A stretch of 64,000 nt of DNA from Blasia pusilla (taxonomy: Eukaryota; Marchantiophyta; Marchantiopsida; Blasiales): positions 27,156,001 through 27,220,000 of the forward strand of contig CM114274.1 of NCBI GenBank assembly GCA_050084515.1. The letters run 5' to 3'. Both the position numbers and the translations under genes were made by a program. Below, piece by piece: positions 9,170 through 20,693 of the stretch (its first letter is position 1; the number at the start of each line of letters is the position of its first letter). Below the pieces are notes generated by a model, which had not been told where the DNA came from, searched no databases, and saw nothing but the letters and a program-made list of their open reading frames with translations.

Positions 9170-11738
9170 GCAACGACAACATGATATGGCTAGAACTATG
9201 ACCATGTGGAAGGGACTCACACACGGATGAGGAAGATAAACAGGAAACCCGGATGGTCAAAAAATGAACCATAATCTAGCATAATGGTGCTAGAACAAAA
9301 ACCTTTCTCTTTCCAAGTGGCAGACAAAAAGACACTGCCATCCTGCTATGAAGAATAGCCTAACTTTGTTTAAGCGTATTGCAGGCTCCAACTACAGAGG
9401 CCATCTCGAGAACATGTCGCTCAATGACAAGGTACGGCTTCAAAATCAGAACGATGCGGTACAACGCGTAAATCGACTATGGACTCGAGTTATAAGCTCC
9501 CTTAATCAACAAGTAAAGGGAATAAACAAGTAGTCCCTTGGTGGAGGAATAAAAAAGTAGTACTTATTGATGTACCGGCACTTTTGAGCACAAATCCGAG
9601 GGACTCGTTGAGTTTGAGTTTACCACATCACGACCAAAGCGTGAGGTGTTGAGATGATGGAAGGGATTGATGGAGAAGTGCATACGACAGGGCCTGGACC
9701 GTTAAAATGCTGTGCTATTATGTTATGCGAGTGAGATTATGCTTGTGCAGTCGGCCGGGATGGGACGTGAGGGGTGCCATAAGCGTGAGTCAGACGCAAT
9801 CCATCCACCACAACAGCATCAATTCGATCGAAGCTGGAGTGTTCTGAACAACTGGCAGGGTCAGATCGATGGAGTGATCGGTGACGTAGGTTAGCTACTC
9901 TACAGTTCGATTTCGACCTGCACGTTGTACAGAGACGAACGAATGAGTTCGTGTGGTGGCAGAAACGACACTGGGTGGATTTGTGAGGTGTTAGAGCTCT
10001 CGTGTTTCGGTGCTAGTTCGTACCACCGAAGTACCGCCTTACATATGAATATTGGATCGATCACAGAAGCAGCATGGCCTACATAGGGTTCGTGTTCCTG
10101 AGAAGAAAGTTCCGCTCAGCATCTGAAGGTTTTTCTCTCGTTATCCAATTGCAGCTGGCTGGGGTAGCTTTCGACATCGTGCTCGATCAGCCACTACCTT
10201 TCGGTGTTCTTTGTCGCGCAAGTAGATGTCTTTATATAGCGCTCTACAGCTGACCAGCAGCTGAACGTAGACTAGAATGTGAAGATCGAAGTTATCGAAC
10301 GGGCTGCAGGTTGAGGAAGCCTCACATTAAATGTGGCATGGCCGCAGCGAATTATGAGCGTTTCTAGTCTACGTCGTATTAGCTACTCACATTTTAAAGG
10401 GAAATTATGGACGCCCGATCGCCACGTCTCCAATATTCCACATCCCTCATTTACTGCCCGTGGAAAAGCTCGATTCTATATTCCGTCTCTCCGCCTTTCC
10501 CCCTTTTCTTCTCTTTCAGAATCGACAAGTTCTCATCTTGAGTACGAGAAAAGAAGAGTCACCGGCCAAGATATTCCGTGAGGCGCACAGAGATTCCTCT
10601 CGCTTCTCTCGCGAGCGAGAACATTGTGAGCGTGGCCGGGGGGTCAGGCCAGTCAAAACTGGACCGGAGTGTGCACCTGACTTGCCAACTACCAGTGCCT
10701 GTCACGGATGTCATGCAAAAATGCATGAAATGCACATGCGTAAAGCTACGACAACCTTGGGTAGGCTAGGCATGGGAGTTTCCAGGCAATCGGACCTTCG
10801 GAGGATAATGTGGGTCGGCTAGCTTCGTTTCGTCATTCGTGATGCGACATTGCGATTCACAGCGCTGCAGCGTTTTCTTAGAGTGGGGTTCAAGGTGTCA
10901 TCACTTCATGCGATCACGTGACCGTACCTCCGTTCGCTGTTGTTAGCTTCGCCGCAAAGGGCTTGTCTTGACCTTAGTCTGCCAGGACTTGTGCAATCAA
11001 TACTCGGCGCGCGAGATGCAGTCTCTGGGGCCATAGCTATTTCCATATACCTCTTCGTATGGAGAGGTATATATGCCACTGGGTGTCCAGGCCCCTCCAG
11101 TAGAGCTCCCACTTTACACATCTGTATTGTAACAATGCGAGGAGAGGGGTTTTTCCTTAAAATTTCTATGCCTTCAACTCCAAAAGACGTTATTGGAAAA
11201 TCCTTTCCAAAACGTAAGTTTCTAAGATGAATGTTCAGCATTTCCCAGAGATATGGCGGAGTTTTGATAAAAAGATTTTTATGGACATCTTATTTGACGA
11301 TGGATGCTAACAGAGTTAGAGTCTTGACGATCACTACCCCTACCAGAAAAGGTTAGACTCTATCAAAGGTTAGCCTCGACGTCTAGGACTAGTTATGACG
11401 TGTGAAGTCTAGCAGGACTGACCGAGGTCCGATTGCCCGGAAGTTCGGAACTCCAGGCAATGGCTTGTCCCACGGCCATCGCATGCTCACCCATGCGTGT
11501 TTCTCAGCTTCGATTAAGCAAAGCGTCTGTCTCTGTGGCACTGTGCGCTACGAAGGGAATAGATTCATGGAATGGAGACTGTTCCAACTTCCACCACGAC
11601 CGGGTCCCACGTATTGAACTCCAGAGTCTAGGCGCATGCTCCGCGGCACAGCCTGCCATAAAGCCAGACCGCAGTCATTGGAGGAGCGGGATCTCCTTCT
11701 CTCGACAAGAATCTGAATACATGGAGTGCTTTGGGGAA
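9170..11738. other. non-coding stretch, no gene recognised
   Basis: No transposon domain, RNA gene or convincing exon. Short open frames (for example 9,348-9,533, 10,460-10,822, 10,940-11,230) match nothing I know and show no supporting context. A TATA-like TTTATATAGC is at 10,231-10,240. A hairpin TATACCTC/GAGGTATA lies at 11,046-11,053 with 11,064-11,071. The composition is more balanced in GC than the Helitron flanks. It may hold non-coding or rapidly evolving host sequence. Confidence 0.4.
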
Positions 11739-11809
11739 AGGAACCCTACTCGTGACTCACGAGTAGGGTTCCTCGCCGTTTTCTCACGACTCGTGAGAAA
11801 ACGGCGAGG
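11739..11809. repeat. double perfect hairpin with identical loops
   Basis: Two adjoining snapback repeats share three bases. The first has 16-bp arms (11,739-11,754 and 11,758-11,773, outer AGGAACCC, inner CTCGTG), loop ACT. The second has 18-bp arms (11,771-11,788 and 11,792-11,809, outer CCTCGCCG, inner TCTCACG), loop ACT. All pairs are perfect. Confidence 0.9.
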
Positions 11810-13046
11810 AATCTTGCTGTCCAGGCGTTAAATTATCATAGAGGAAGGAGCCTGTAGATCCTGTCTGATCCTGAAACTCGCAGAAATATCCGTGCGTTCC
11901 GCATGGGTCCCTGACGAGACTGATGGGCTCCTCTCTTATGTGCTTCGCCTCCTCTTGGAGTCTTGGACTCTTGGGGGACCCAGAACGAGCTCCATGACCG
12001 ATCAATAACTCCTGTCCTTCACTCTGTAAAGTCAACCCAGAGCAGACCTCTAACTTGTGTTGGCGGATACTCCTCTTGCCCTGGAGAGAGTCGGAGGGGA
12101 TCTGGCCAGTTTCTACTTATGGGGATCTCTATCGCGGCCGCCATTTTGTAGTGTGTGGCTACTCTCGAGTGGATTTTCCTTCTGCAGTAGAGGGATTGGT
12201 AGTGGAATTTCTACAAGGGATCGCGAGTTTACTACATGTCTCTTCTGAGAGAAAGAAAAGATTAGTCGTGTCCGATGAGCTGCGAGTCTTCAGAGATTCG
12301 CTCTCACTAGCGGGAGGTTCGAGACATTCTCTGCCAAGAACCGGCGTGTTTCACCGTTACGAATTTAAAACAAGTTTCTGACGGGACTCGGGAGATGGGC
12401 TTTGTGCCGTCAATTACGTTGCATGAAAGTCTGCGAAGAAACTCCCCTCGATTATCGTACCCGTGCGCCTGGCAGGGCTGTAATGATCACTCAAGGTGGA
12501 TCACAGTACAATATGATATTCCAGTCATTCGCTAAAACAGCGATTTCTTTCAGGAAAATGTTTTCTGCGACTTCATAGACTTCGAACTTTATGAAAGAGA
12601 TAATTTACGAAGTGTCGATGCGTTCTTTGCCCAAAGTCTCGGACTGTCGGTGGGGTGGAAAGTTATAAGTTTAGCTTTCCACGCGCGATAAAGCCTTCTA
12701 TTGCAGGTATTGCTGGACATTATCTGCACTTAGATCACATTGCAGTAGACTGTGCATAAAACATTTTAGAGTAGCCCTTTAGAAGTTTGGGTACGGAGCT
12801 TTTCCATTCTTTAGACGAAATTCCGGTCTAGCGAAGAAATTCCCCACCTAGAAATGGCCCACATTTATGATCACTGCCTCCCGAGGTGCAATGTTTGACA
12901 TATTCTCATCAGCGCATTTCTAGATTCCCTGAATCTCAGATCGAGAACGATTTCTAAAGAGATTTTGAAGGCCCACCAATGCAATGCGATAGCTTCGTAC
13001 ATAACTATTGTCAAAGTACTTCCAGATCTGGACCGTGGTGCTTGAC
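11810..13046. other. non-coding stretch, no gene recognised
   Basis: No domain or RNA gene seen. Overlapping open frames at 11,963-12,381 on both strands are unsupported. One 8-bp hairpin GTGGAAAG/CTTTCCAC lies at 12,655-12,662 with 12,675-12,682. The right end runs into the tandem repeat at 13,047. Confidence 0.4.
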
Positions 13047-13326
13047 ACCTCTCCTTGCATCCTTGATCCCTAACGCGCTTTGCTTGTAAACAACATGTAA
13101 TTCGAGCTAGAAAGCTGACGTTCGGGCTTTTATTAGTCGCAGAATCCAACGACTACGATTTCTACATGTGCACCGATTTCTAAGCGACCTCTCCTTGCAT
13201 CCTTGATCTCTAACGCGCTTTGCTTGTAACCAACATGTAATCCGAGCTAGAAAGCTGACGTTGGGGCTTTTATTAGTCGCTGAGTCCAACGACTACGATT
13301 TCTACATGTGCACCGATTTCTAAGCG
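13047..13326. repeat. tandem duplication, 140-bp unit
   Basis: Two copies (13,047-13,186 and 13,187-13,326) begin ACCTCTCCTTGCATCCTTGA and end with CACCGATTTCTAAGCGAC in the second. They differ at only a few positions. The minus-strand frames that begin MDSATNKSPNV in both copies simply reflect the duplication and have no recognisable product. Confidence 0.9.
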
Positions 13327-14715
13327 ACTCCGGACATCTCACTTCAAGCTAACCCATCGGAGAAGACCACGAGACTCGCTATCGAACGAGGACAGGTCGA
13401 AGAAACAGTCTGCGTTACTCACCGACGAATATCTCCGGTACGAAAATCCATGTCCTCCTTTACACATGCTTCCGATGGATGGACACGATCACGGAAACGC
13501 CGCCGGGTGCTCCCCGGTAGATACTTCCTTTGCGTATGACTGGACAGTCGACTACTTAACTATCAGAGTGACAGAAGTCCTCTCCGGGTTTCATTGCGCA
13601 TGCAGCTGCATGGCGATCATAGGGCGTTCGCGTGAAAGACTAGACCAACCCAGCGAATCCGCGTTGACACGCACTCACATCTCCGCGTCCACAACACTGA
13701 ACGCCATGAGCCTCCCACTGGTTCGTTTCGGTCCGGTTCGTGAAAACGTTACGCATTTGTAGCGGCCCCGCCGCAGGTGTAGCAAGCGCGCACCAGGCCA
13801 GACCAGAGGCACCTGCAAGCGTCTTCGGCTATTCATCAACACCACCGAACTCCATTCGTCCCGCTCGGAAGGACATCGCACAATCAGGGAGTCCGCTCCG
13901 CATCGCCACCGCCATGTTGCCTTTCGTCTATTCGCCGGTGTACGACTTTCGTGCCGTGATCGACAGTAACGGACTGCGCTTCCCATAAGGATGCTGTCAT
14001 GTCATTCCTTCTTGCTCCGAAGGACTTGGATCCACCGGGACATACGTCCCGAACTACCACCCTCGAACTGACAGGCACACCACTCTACCGTCGATCACGG
14101 CTCGAGTCTTCAGCAGTTGAATGGTGCCATATTTCTCTTAACTAACCACGTGGTTGATTTCCATAAACTACGAAAGGCCAGTTTGTATGTAGCACGTACA
14201 CTAGATGGAGGATTTCCAAATATCGGTCTTTCTAGAAAGCCTCAAACTCGACGTATCCAATGCAGACCAGCAGACGTTGGATGGGCAGTATGGTAGTGAC
14301 AGATCTCTTGAAACCACGTGGTTGATGGAGAGTATGAAACTGCGTACCGGCGTGTGTTGTCGTTAGCTAGCCCTGCCACCCGCAGATGGAATAAACCATC
14401 CAAAACGAAAGGAAGTTTCGTTTGGTGGTAACGTGTTTCGTATTCCGTTGCTACACGTTCCTCCCCAGGGGTAACTGCAAATTTCTCCACCTCTACTATT
14501 GTCAAGTGTAACGTGTTTCGTTATGCTCTTTCTTCTTCCCTTCGCGTTTCCTATATTGCTACGTATGCGAATAATTTAAACGTGCAGTTCCTCGATTACA
14601 CCCTACGAGTATGGCAATGCTATAACTATGTTTGGAGTTCTAGTAGCTGCGTATTCTGATAGTAGTCTGAAAACCTATGTAGGACTGCACTATTTTCAGT
14701 GGTGCAATTAGTTAA
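13327..14715. other. unassigned stretch with GC-richer core
   Basis: Positions 13,450-14,110 have higher GC and open frames on both strands (plus 13,466-13,762 and 13,740-13,988; minus 13,675-13,986). None has a family I recognise, and overlap on both strands argues that GC content, not selection, keeps them open. The 10-bp palindrome ACCACGTGGT occurs at about 14,146 and 14,315. An AAACGAAA/TTTCGTTT hairpin lies near 14,403-14,423. Confidence 0.35.
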
Positions 14716-14930
14716 AATCAATGGTCATTATAGATCAAAGGAACCTGAAAATAGTCAAGTATGAATATGTCTTTTATGGACTTTTTTAATATTCCCAACA
14801 CTACATTGTAATAATTAGGATCAATGGTCATTATAGCTCTCGAAGGAACCTGACTGTAGTCAAGTATGAAGTTCTCTCTTCTCGATTTAAAAAGAATTGC
14901 CAGCACTAAGAATTTAGGAGATTCGGTGTA
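14716..14930. repeat. diverged direct duplication, about 102-bp spacing
   Basis: CAATGGTCATTATAG, GGAACCTGA and AGTCAAGTATGAA recur in order from about 14,719 and again from about 14,822. The intervening parts differ. No coding potential was recognised. Confidence 0.6.
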
Positions 14931-15229
14931 CGGGAAGCTACTTCCAAAGTCATGAGAACTTTAAAAGCGCCTGTGGACACGATACACGTTGAAATCTATA
15001 TTATTAAAAGAGTCCAAAGGGGTCCGCGGTTTTTTCTCGGGAACGGGCGAATTTCCGGTTCGGTAATGGGAGGTAGTTTTTAAAACAACGGTAAATTTCT
15101 GATGTTTTAATTTTGCGACAGTAAATTTCTGAAATTTTAAAAAATTAAACAACACATTTCTTATTCTTTTGAAAGACCCACCCAATGTCCGGCTCATCTT
15201 CAATATAACCGCTGAAATTTTTCCCGACT

Positions 15230-15499
15230 TCTTTGCATAACTTGGATCCTATAGAAACTTCACCAACATATCACCAATGATCTTAACTCTCCAAAGTCCC
15301 CATCTCAACTATCTTCCTCGGTAGGGTTTGAACCTAGCAAGCCTCCCACCACTTGGGAGCCAAGAATCATCCATTTGACAATTTTCTTAAGTTTTGGTAC
15401 TCCTGTCTTCACTCCCTATATCCCACATTCACATCCTTGGCAAGAATTGAACTTGGCCAGGCTTCCCACCAATTGGGAACCAAGGATCCAACCCCTTCA
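15230..15499 (-). repeat. possible tRNA-derived (SINE-like) repeat pair
   Basis: Two related blocks (about 15,320-15,365 and 15,445-15,485) share the pattern TTCCCACCA..TTGGGA..CCAAG. On the minus strand the first contains AAGTGGTGGGAG followed by GGTTCAAACCC, which resembles a polymerase III B box (GGTTCRANNCC). Spacing between the putative A and B boxes looks too short for a true tRNA gene, and no acceptor stem was found. A relic short interspersed element is possible. It could equally be an ordinary dispersed repeat. Confidence 0.3.
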
Positions 15500-15540
15500 T
15501 AGTACATTAAAGGTTTTATCACAAAACCTTTAATGTACTA
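15500..15540. repeat. perfect 18-bp hairpin
   Basis: The arms TAGTACATTAAAGGTTTT (15,500-15,517) and its exact complement (15,523-15,540) are separated by ATCAC. It sits about 40 bp beyond the 3' end of the minus-strand hAT-like gene. Whether it acts as a transcription end signal is unknown. Confidence 0.85.
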
Positions 15541-15580
15541 CAAAAGGGACCCTAACCTCTCATCCCTCCATCCCCACCTA

Positions 15581-16440
15581 CTAAACATCTGAAATTGGTG
15601 CACTTGGAGAATCTTCTACACTTGCAGCCTCTACTAGAGTGTCCACGTCATTCACGTATTTCTCAAGATTAGAATACACATATCTAAAGTGTGCAGATTT
15701 TTTCCAAAGCACTACCGATTCGACCAAAATATCCTCATAGTCAACAATCTTCCCCTCCAAGGCTATCCTAAGAACAACATCTAAATGCTCAGTCATCAAT
15801 CTATTACGACACTTTGTCTTAATCATATTCAACACAGAGAAAACTCTCTCACAAATTGCAGTACTCACATATTGTACCCTAGCAATGTTGGCTAATACAA
15901 GCAAATTAGAGAACTTACATTGTAAGGATGGACTCCAACTTACCATTGTCCACAAATCTCGAAAGTTCTTGTCTTTCCATTCTGTCGTGACCATGAGCAT
16001 AAATGGCTGAAACTCTTGTTTTATAGCTGCTCAATTCACAACAGCAGGTTGCAATTGATCCCTCACAGGATAATCCCTTCCAAAATGTGCACAAAGATCA
16101 TCAACATCCTTGCAACCCCAACTATTCAACCCTACTAGCGTTGAGGGCATATGTAGAGGATTCAAAATTGCACCTATCAAATTATTGTCCCTGAATTGAT
16201 CTTGTAAGGCCGCACATACATTCTCAGCATAACTTTTCTAGAAAGTTAGAGCAACCAGTAAATCCTTTGCAGTAGAATCCCTCAACATTTCAATACTATG
16301 GTACTTTCTACCCATGATCTCAGATTGCAATCGTTTTAAATAACCACCAAGGGGTCCAAAATCAGGTAAGAGATGATATCATGTTGCCTCCAAGAATGTA
16401 GAAGCATTCAAGTCATGACTCTCCATCACAAAGTTCATTA
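15581..16440 (-). pseudogene. hAT transposase-like (ZNF862-like) C-terminal region
   Basis: The open part (15,581-16,000, 139 codons) contains LANIARVQYVSTAICERVFS followed by NMIKTKCRNRLM and LDVVLRIALEG. This is the C-terminal hAT dimerisation signature found in hAT transposases and in domesticated ZNF862-like plant proteins. The same frame continues upstream to about 16,440 through LPDFGPLGGYLKRLQSEIMG and SWGCKDVDDLCAHFG. Three in-frame stops break it (one at 16,031-16,033, others before KSYAENV and YHLLPDFG). The N-terminal zinc finger and DDE core are not seen. It is a relic, with no terminal inverted repeats identified. Confidence 0.7.
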
Positions 16441-16975
16441 TTAATTCAATTTCATCTATTTTCCCCCTTTTTTCTCTTTTCTTTTAAATATCAATATATT
16501 TTTCAATTCTTAAATATTTTCCACACAATTTTCCCTGAAATTTATTTTTCTCTTATTTTCTCTAAAAATGATATCTAATTTAGTTTCCTTTCAATTTATT
16601 AAAAGAATTGTACCTTTTTCTCTCCTTTTTCTCCTTTTTTCTAATTTCTCAATTTTCTTTCCTTTCCCTTTTTTCCCCCTTTTTTTTTATAACTATATAA
16701 AAATAGGATTGTGTTTGAGGGCAGCTTCCTTGTGTATACATTTTTTCCTCCTTAGTTGATGACACGTGTAACACAAGATCTAAATTAACATAATAGAAGA
16801 GTTAAAAAGCGAGTTGCCTTTCTTCATAAGTGATTTTTACTCTATGTGCTTGTCTTTTTTGCAATCCCCTTCCTTTTAGTGTTCACAAATTCTATTTTTA
16901 GAATTATTTTTTATAATAATCTAATAATTATCTTATGTGTGTTCAGAATATTAATCTATTGTTTATGTCCACAAT
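16441..16975. other. pyrimidine-rich AT spacer
   Basis: About 16,460-16,690 on the plus strand is almost entirely T and C (long runs such as CCCTTTTTTCCCCC). The rest is AT-rich with no gene. It separates the hAT relic from the Helitron gene and may belong to the latter's upstream region. Confidence 0.5.
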
Positions 16976-18600
16976 ATGGTTGGTGCGATGGATAATTCTG
17001 CACTTTGTGATATTACGAATATGCCACTTTGCCTACAGCGAGAGGAAGCACCTCTTACAACCTCCATCCCAATTTCTCCAATGTATGGTACCCAATTTTA
17101 TATAATCTCTCTTTTGGTTGTTGTGGTGTTGACTTTGTTTCATTGTATATTTTCCATGTACTATTAAAATAATTATAGCGTTGGCCTTTTTGTACATACT
17201 CCCTCTTCCAAAAATCCTATGGATTTACGAGATTATCAAAAAGAGATTCGCGTTGAGGGCCAAGCGAGTTGCCTTTCTTCACTATGCTATTCGTGCTCAA
17301 ATGATAGGAGATCGGAGACAACGACAACCTCTTTTCGGCATTCAATCATCCCCCACGTATGTTAAGCATATGACCGATACATCGCATCTTCCATCCTAAT
17401 CATTTCTAGCTTTTGAAGCTTGCTTACCGAAATTATTTTTGTTTCATACTAACTTTGTAGCATGCAAACTGGTTGCTCAAAATTCCTATTCCATCAAATC
17501 CAACCTCTTTTCGTGATTTTCGTTAAGTCTTACGTGGAGAGGCACAAAAATGGGAAGGACTTCTTCGTGCCGAGACTTTAGCTCTAAAGAAACAAAAAAA
17601 GGCGATCTATCTTAGAGATTACAATAAAAGAAGAGAAGGTGGAGGAAGTCATCACAACCTTGGCGATGATCTACCCACTATGATAGATCAAAATTCTACC
17701 TCCATGATAAATAATATTGGAAGGTATGTATTTTCTCACATTTGGTGTATTCAATATACAAGCCATATTATAATGAAAATTATAGGATATTATTCTAACC
17801 TTTTATTTGTAGGCGTTTGACTCTACATGGAATTACCGATTTTCCTACTATGGAGGATATATATGTACTTGAAGTTGATCAACCTATCAATAATGTAGCG
17901 GTTATTATGGAAGACTCATATATTCAACAAGATGAAAACGTTACCAACAATATCCCCACTCATGTAACGCAAGTCGTGGACCAAGTATATTCTGCTCAAC
18001 ATGATGATGACATTATGAATAATATCCCTGCACTTCATACGTCTCAAGTATCTACTCATGTTACGACTTTAGTTGTTGAACAAGTATCTTTTACACGCCA
18101 TGGATTAAATCTTCCAACTGAGAGTGCTTGATCTCCAGATCATAATGTTAGACGAGCTTCAAGAGTCAACATCTCACTCAATATTGCACGAATGAGGAAC
18201 TTCTAGGAGAGTGATCTAAAGAAGATGTTAAGATTACAAGGAGGTATCAACCAAGTAACTAGGCATCTTACTATTGGTTCTATGACAAAAATCTTCCCTT
18301 CATACTATGTGCTATATTGGAAGTGTGAAAAGGTAAAGAATTCAAGGTATCGGAACTCACCTTTTGGAATGTGTAGTAATCATGGAAAAGTACAACTCCC
18401 ATTCTTAAGGTGTTGTCCTCCATTCTTGAAATCATTGATAAGTGGTGTTGGAGCTCAAAGTCTTCATTTTCTTACACACGCTTGAGCTTATAATTGTGCT
18501 CTTCAATTAGCATCAATCGGAGCTAAAGTCAAGGAGCAAGTTGCTGGCATTGGACACTTTCGTATTCAAGGTGGTATTTATCACAACATTGGACCATTAC
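16976..18600 (+). pseudogene. Helitron Rep/helicase gene, 5' part
   Basis: The clearest coding piece is 18,225-18,600: PFGMCSNHGKVQLPFL, then after one in-frame TGA AYNCALQLASIGAKVKEQVA and FRIQGGIYHNIGP. This is the amino-terminal Helitron_like_N block of plant Helitron replication-initiator/helicase proteins. Upstream pieces at 16,976-17,100, 17,240-17,370, 17,530-17,720 and 17,817-18,131 are AT-rich exon-like segments, separated by stretches with GT..AG-like edges. They fit the multi-exon start of such genes, but I cannot assign them exactly. The frame is cut at 18,600 by a chromovirus insertion and resumes at 25,696. Confidence 0.75.
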
Positions 18601-19615
18601 TGTCGCGACCCTCATTACCAAAAAACACCAAATAGGTGCCAAGCGGAACATCATAACTCAAGTGGACTCACGCTGCGATGTTTGCGCTTTGGAGAGGCGT
18701 TTGGAAAGGTCTCTTGGAAAATTCCAAGAGACAAAACGCGGAACAGAGTTGTGCATTTCATGCGTTAGTGGTTGCGACCAAGAAACCTAGACCAAACGCG
18801 AACCAAGACTGGAGATGAGTTGAGTCTTGGAAGGTTGGTTGCCAAGGAGGTGAGAACCAATTTTGGAACACGACTAGCGTTTGGGGAATTTGACTGTGTT
18901 TTAGACCATAACCTTTAACCCCAAGATGAGTTTGGGATAATTAAGGGCACGTTAGAAATCTTATCTTAAGACGGTTCCAAAGCACCAAAGATCTCAGCAA
19001 ACGCATAAGTATAGACTGAAATATTGGCCAAAAACGACTGTGAGAGCAATCAGGTTGAGGGCCAATTGGAGAGGCCCGGGTGTGTTTCCCTGAAGGTAGG
19101 GGGACCCCGGAAATCCCCAGAAGTACTAGTAAGGGAGGAGTCTCTCCAAGATGTCTTGGAACACGAATCCCCACTTTGAGCGCCAAACAGCGTCTCAGAG
19201 GCATGGGAGTTTGGCGTTGGAACTCGAAACCGAAACCTGATCCAAGGGAGTGGACTTTGTACGCCACACTTAGATTCCAACCCGAGATTCAGTTAGGTCT
19301 CGATTAGGGACTCATTGGATATCCATTGGACAGTTGAAACTTCCAGGCATGAAACGCCGTTCGAGGTTCCTGAACCGACCAGATTGTCTGTCCCAAATCT
19401 TGCGAGACTTGCCCGTGTTGTAAACCGCGAAACTAGGAAGGTTGAGCTTGGTGAGAGACCGAGACTAGAACTCGGAAAGTTAGCCCGCTGATTGATCCAA
19501 GACCCAACTAACTAGAGTGCGTTTTTGGATGCAGATCAACGTTGAGAGCGTGACCTACTGAACGCACGCTTCTGCAACAACAAGATTAACGTTCAAGGAG
19601 AGTAGGCGCACGACA
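18601..19615 (+). repeat. chromovirus 5' LTR
   Basis: About 1,015 bp, matching 24,666-25,695 along its whole length with scattered substitutions and small indels. It starts TGTCGCGACCCTCATTACC and ends GGCGCACGACA. Confidence 0.9.
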
Positions 19616-19617
19616 CG

Positions 19618-19629
19618 TGGTATCAAAGC
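19618..19629 (+). promoter_or_regulatory. primer binding site (tRNA-iMet)
   Basis: TGGTATCAAAGC lies two bases after the 5' LTR. The plant initiator-methionine consensus is TGGTATCAGAGC, so there is one mismatch. It would prime minus-strand DNA synthesis. Confidence 0.85.
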
Positions 19630-19766
19630 AAATCCTCGGTGAGCGTGAACTTGGGGTCGTGGATGATGTTGATGTTTGAGAAGACCTCAAGGTAGGTCTA
19701 AGACCACGACGCTCGAGGAGGAACGCAAGAGACGAGGAAGAGATCCGAGAAAGCGAGGACTCGCAA

Positions 19767-20693
19767 ATGGCGACCAAGGCCGAAGAACCGAGGAAACCGC
19801 GAGTCAAAGCAAAAAAGCCGAGAGACAAATTAATGACGGACCGTGAGCCAAAGGTGGAGTTTGCGACTCCCCAAGTGCCAAGTCCCAGACATGAGGATGT
19901 TCCAAACGAAAATCTTTCTGCGGGACCTTCGATTCCAAACTCAAACGATCCAGCCTTTTATATCCAAATGATGGGATTGATGAAGGTGATGGCGGACCAG
20001 ATGGCCGAACAGAGCAAGGTGATAATAGAATTCAAGTCAAATGGACCCTCTAGTTCCGACAAGAAGCTTTGTAAGACTAATTTGCCAACGCCATTCAGAA
20101 GAATGGGGTGTTCTCTGAAAGTGAGCGAGTTTCAAACGGAACTCGAACTTTATTTCGAAGCGCAACAGGCACATGAGCAAGACAAAGTGACTATAGCGGT
20201 CACGTTTTTGAAGGATCACGCTCTCCACTAGTGGACGGCTCACCATAAAGAACATCTAGGCCTTGGAAGAAAGTTGAGTTGGGAAGATTTCAAGGAGTTG
20301 ATTGGGAATCGATTCACTCCAGAATATCAGGAGTATCGCGATGGCATGGAGTTTGTGAGGTTGCGCCAAAGCGGATCCCTTAGCGCTTATGTGCGAGAGT
20401 TCAATGCACTCATGAGCTCACTTTCCACGGATGAGTTTACAAAGAAGGTGATCTTCTTAAGTGGACTCAAACCAAGCGCCAAAAAGGTCCTCTTTCGTAT
20501 GCCTCACATTCCAAAGACGTGCGCAGAACTTTTGAGACTTGCGGAGCGGATAGGGGACGATGAAGTCCAAAACCAGAAACCCTTTGAGCCAAAAAGTTTT
20601 TTTAAGTTATTGAAAAACAAAGGGACATCCAAGAGGGTTTGGAATGGGGTGAGCGCGACCATGGAGGGTCTCTTGCCCCAGTAGCGGAACGAG
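19767..20693 (+). pseudogene. gag: chromovirus gag
   Basis: Starts MATKAEEPRKP and continues through LKVSEFQTELELYFEA, a TAG at 20,229, WTAHHKEHLGLG and LSWEDFKELIGNRFTP. It then runs through FVRLRQSGSLSAYVREFNAL and FLSGLKPSAKKVLF, the usual retrotransposon gag core. The frame closes at 20,684. The zinc knuckle follows in the next frame as CYNYGEPKHMAKEC (about 20,757-20,800), with the second Cys replaced by Tyr. The in-frame stop, the frame change and the damaged knuckle mean it is not functional. Confidence 0.85.

Noticed and set aside
9348-9533. Open frame MKNSLTLFKRIAG..
   Set aside because: Short, no recognisable domain, no neighbouring exon with matching phase.
13466-13988. Open frames on both strands in a GC-richer patch
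   Set aside because: Both strands open over the same interval and no known family; GC content explains it better than coding.
15320-15370. tRNA gene
   Set aside because: A B-box-like GGTTCAAACCC is present on the minus strand, but there is no acceptor or anticodon stem and the box spacing is too short.
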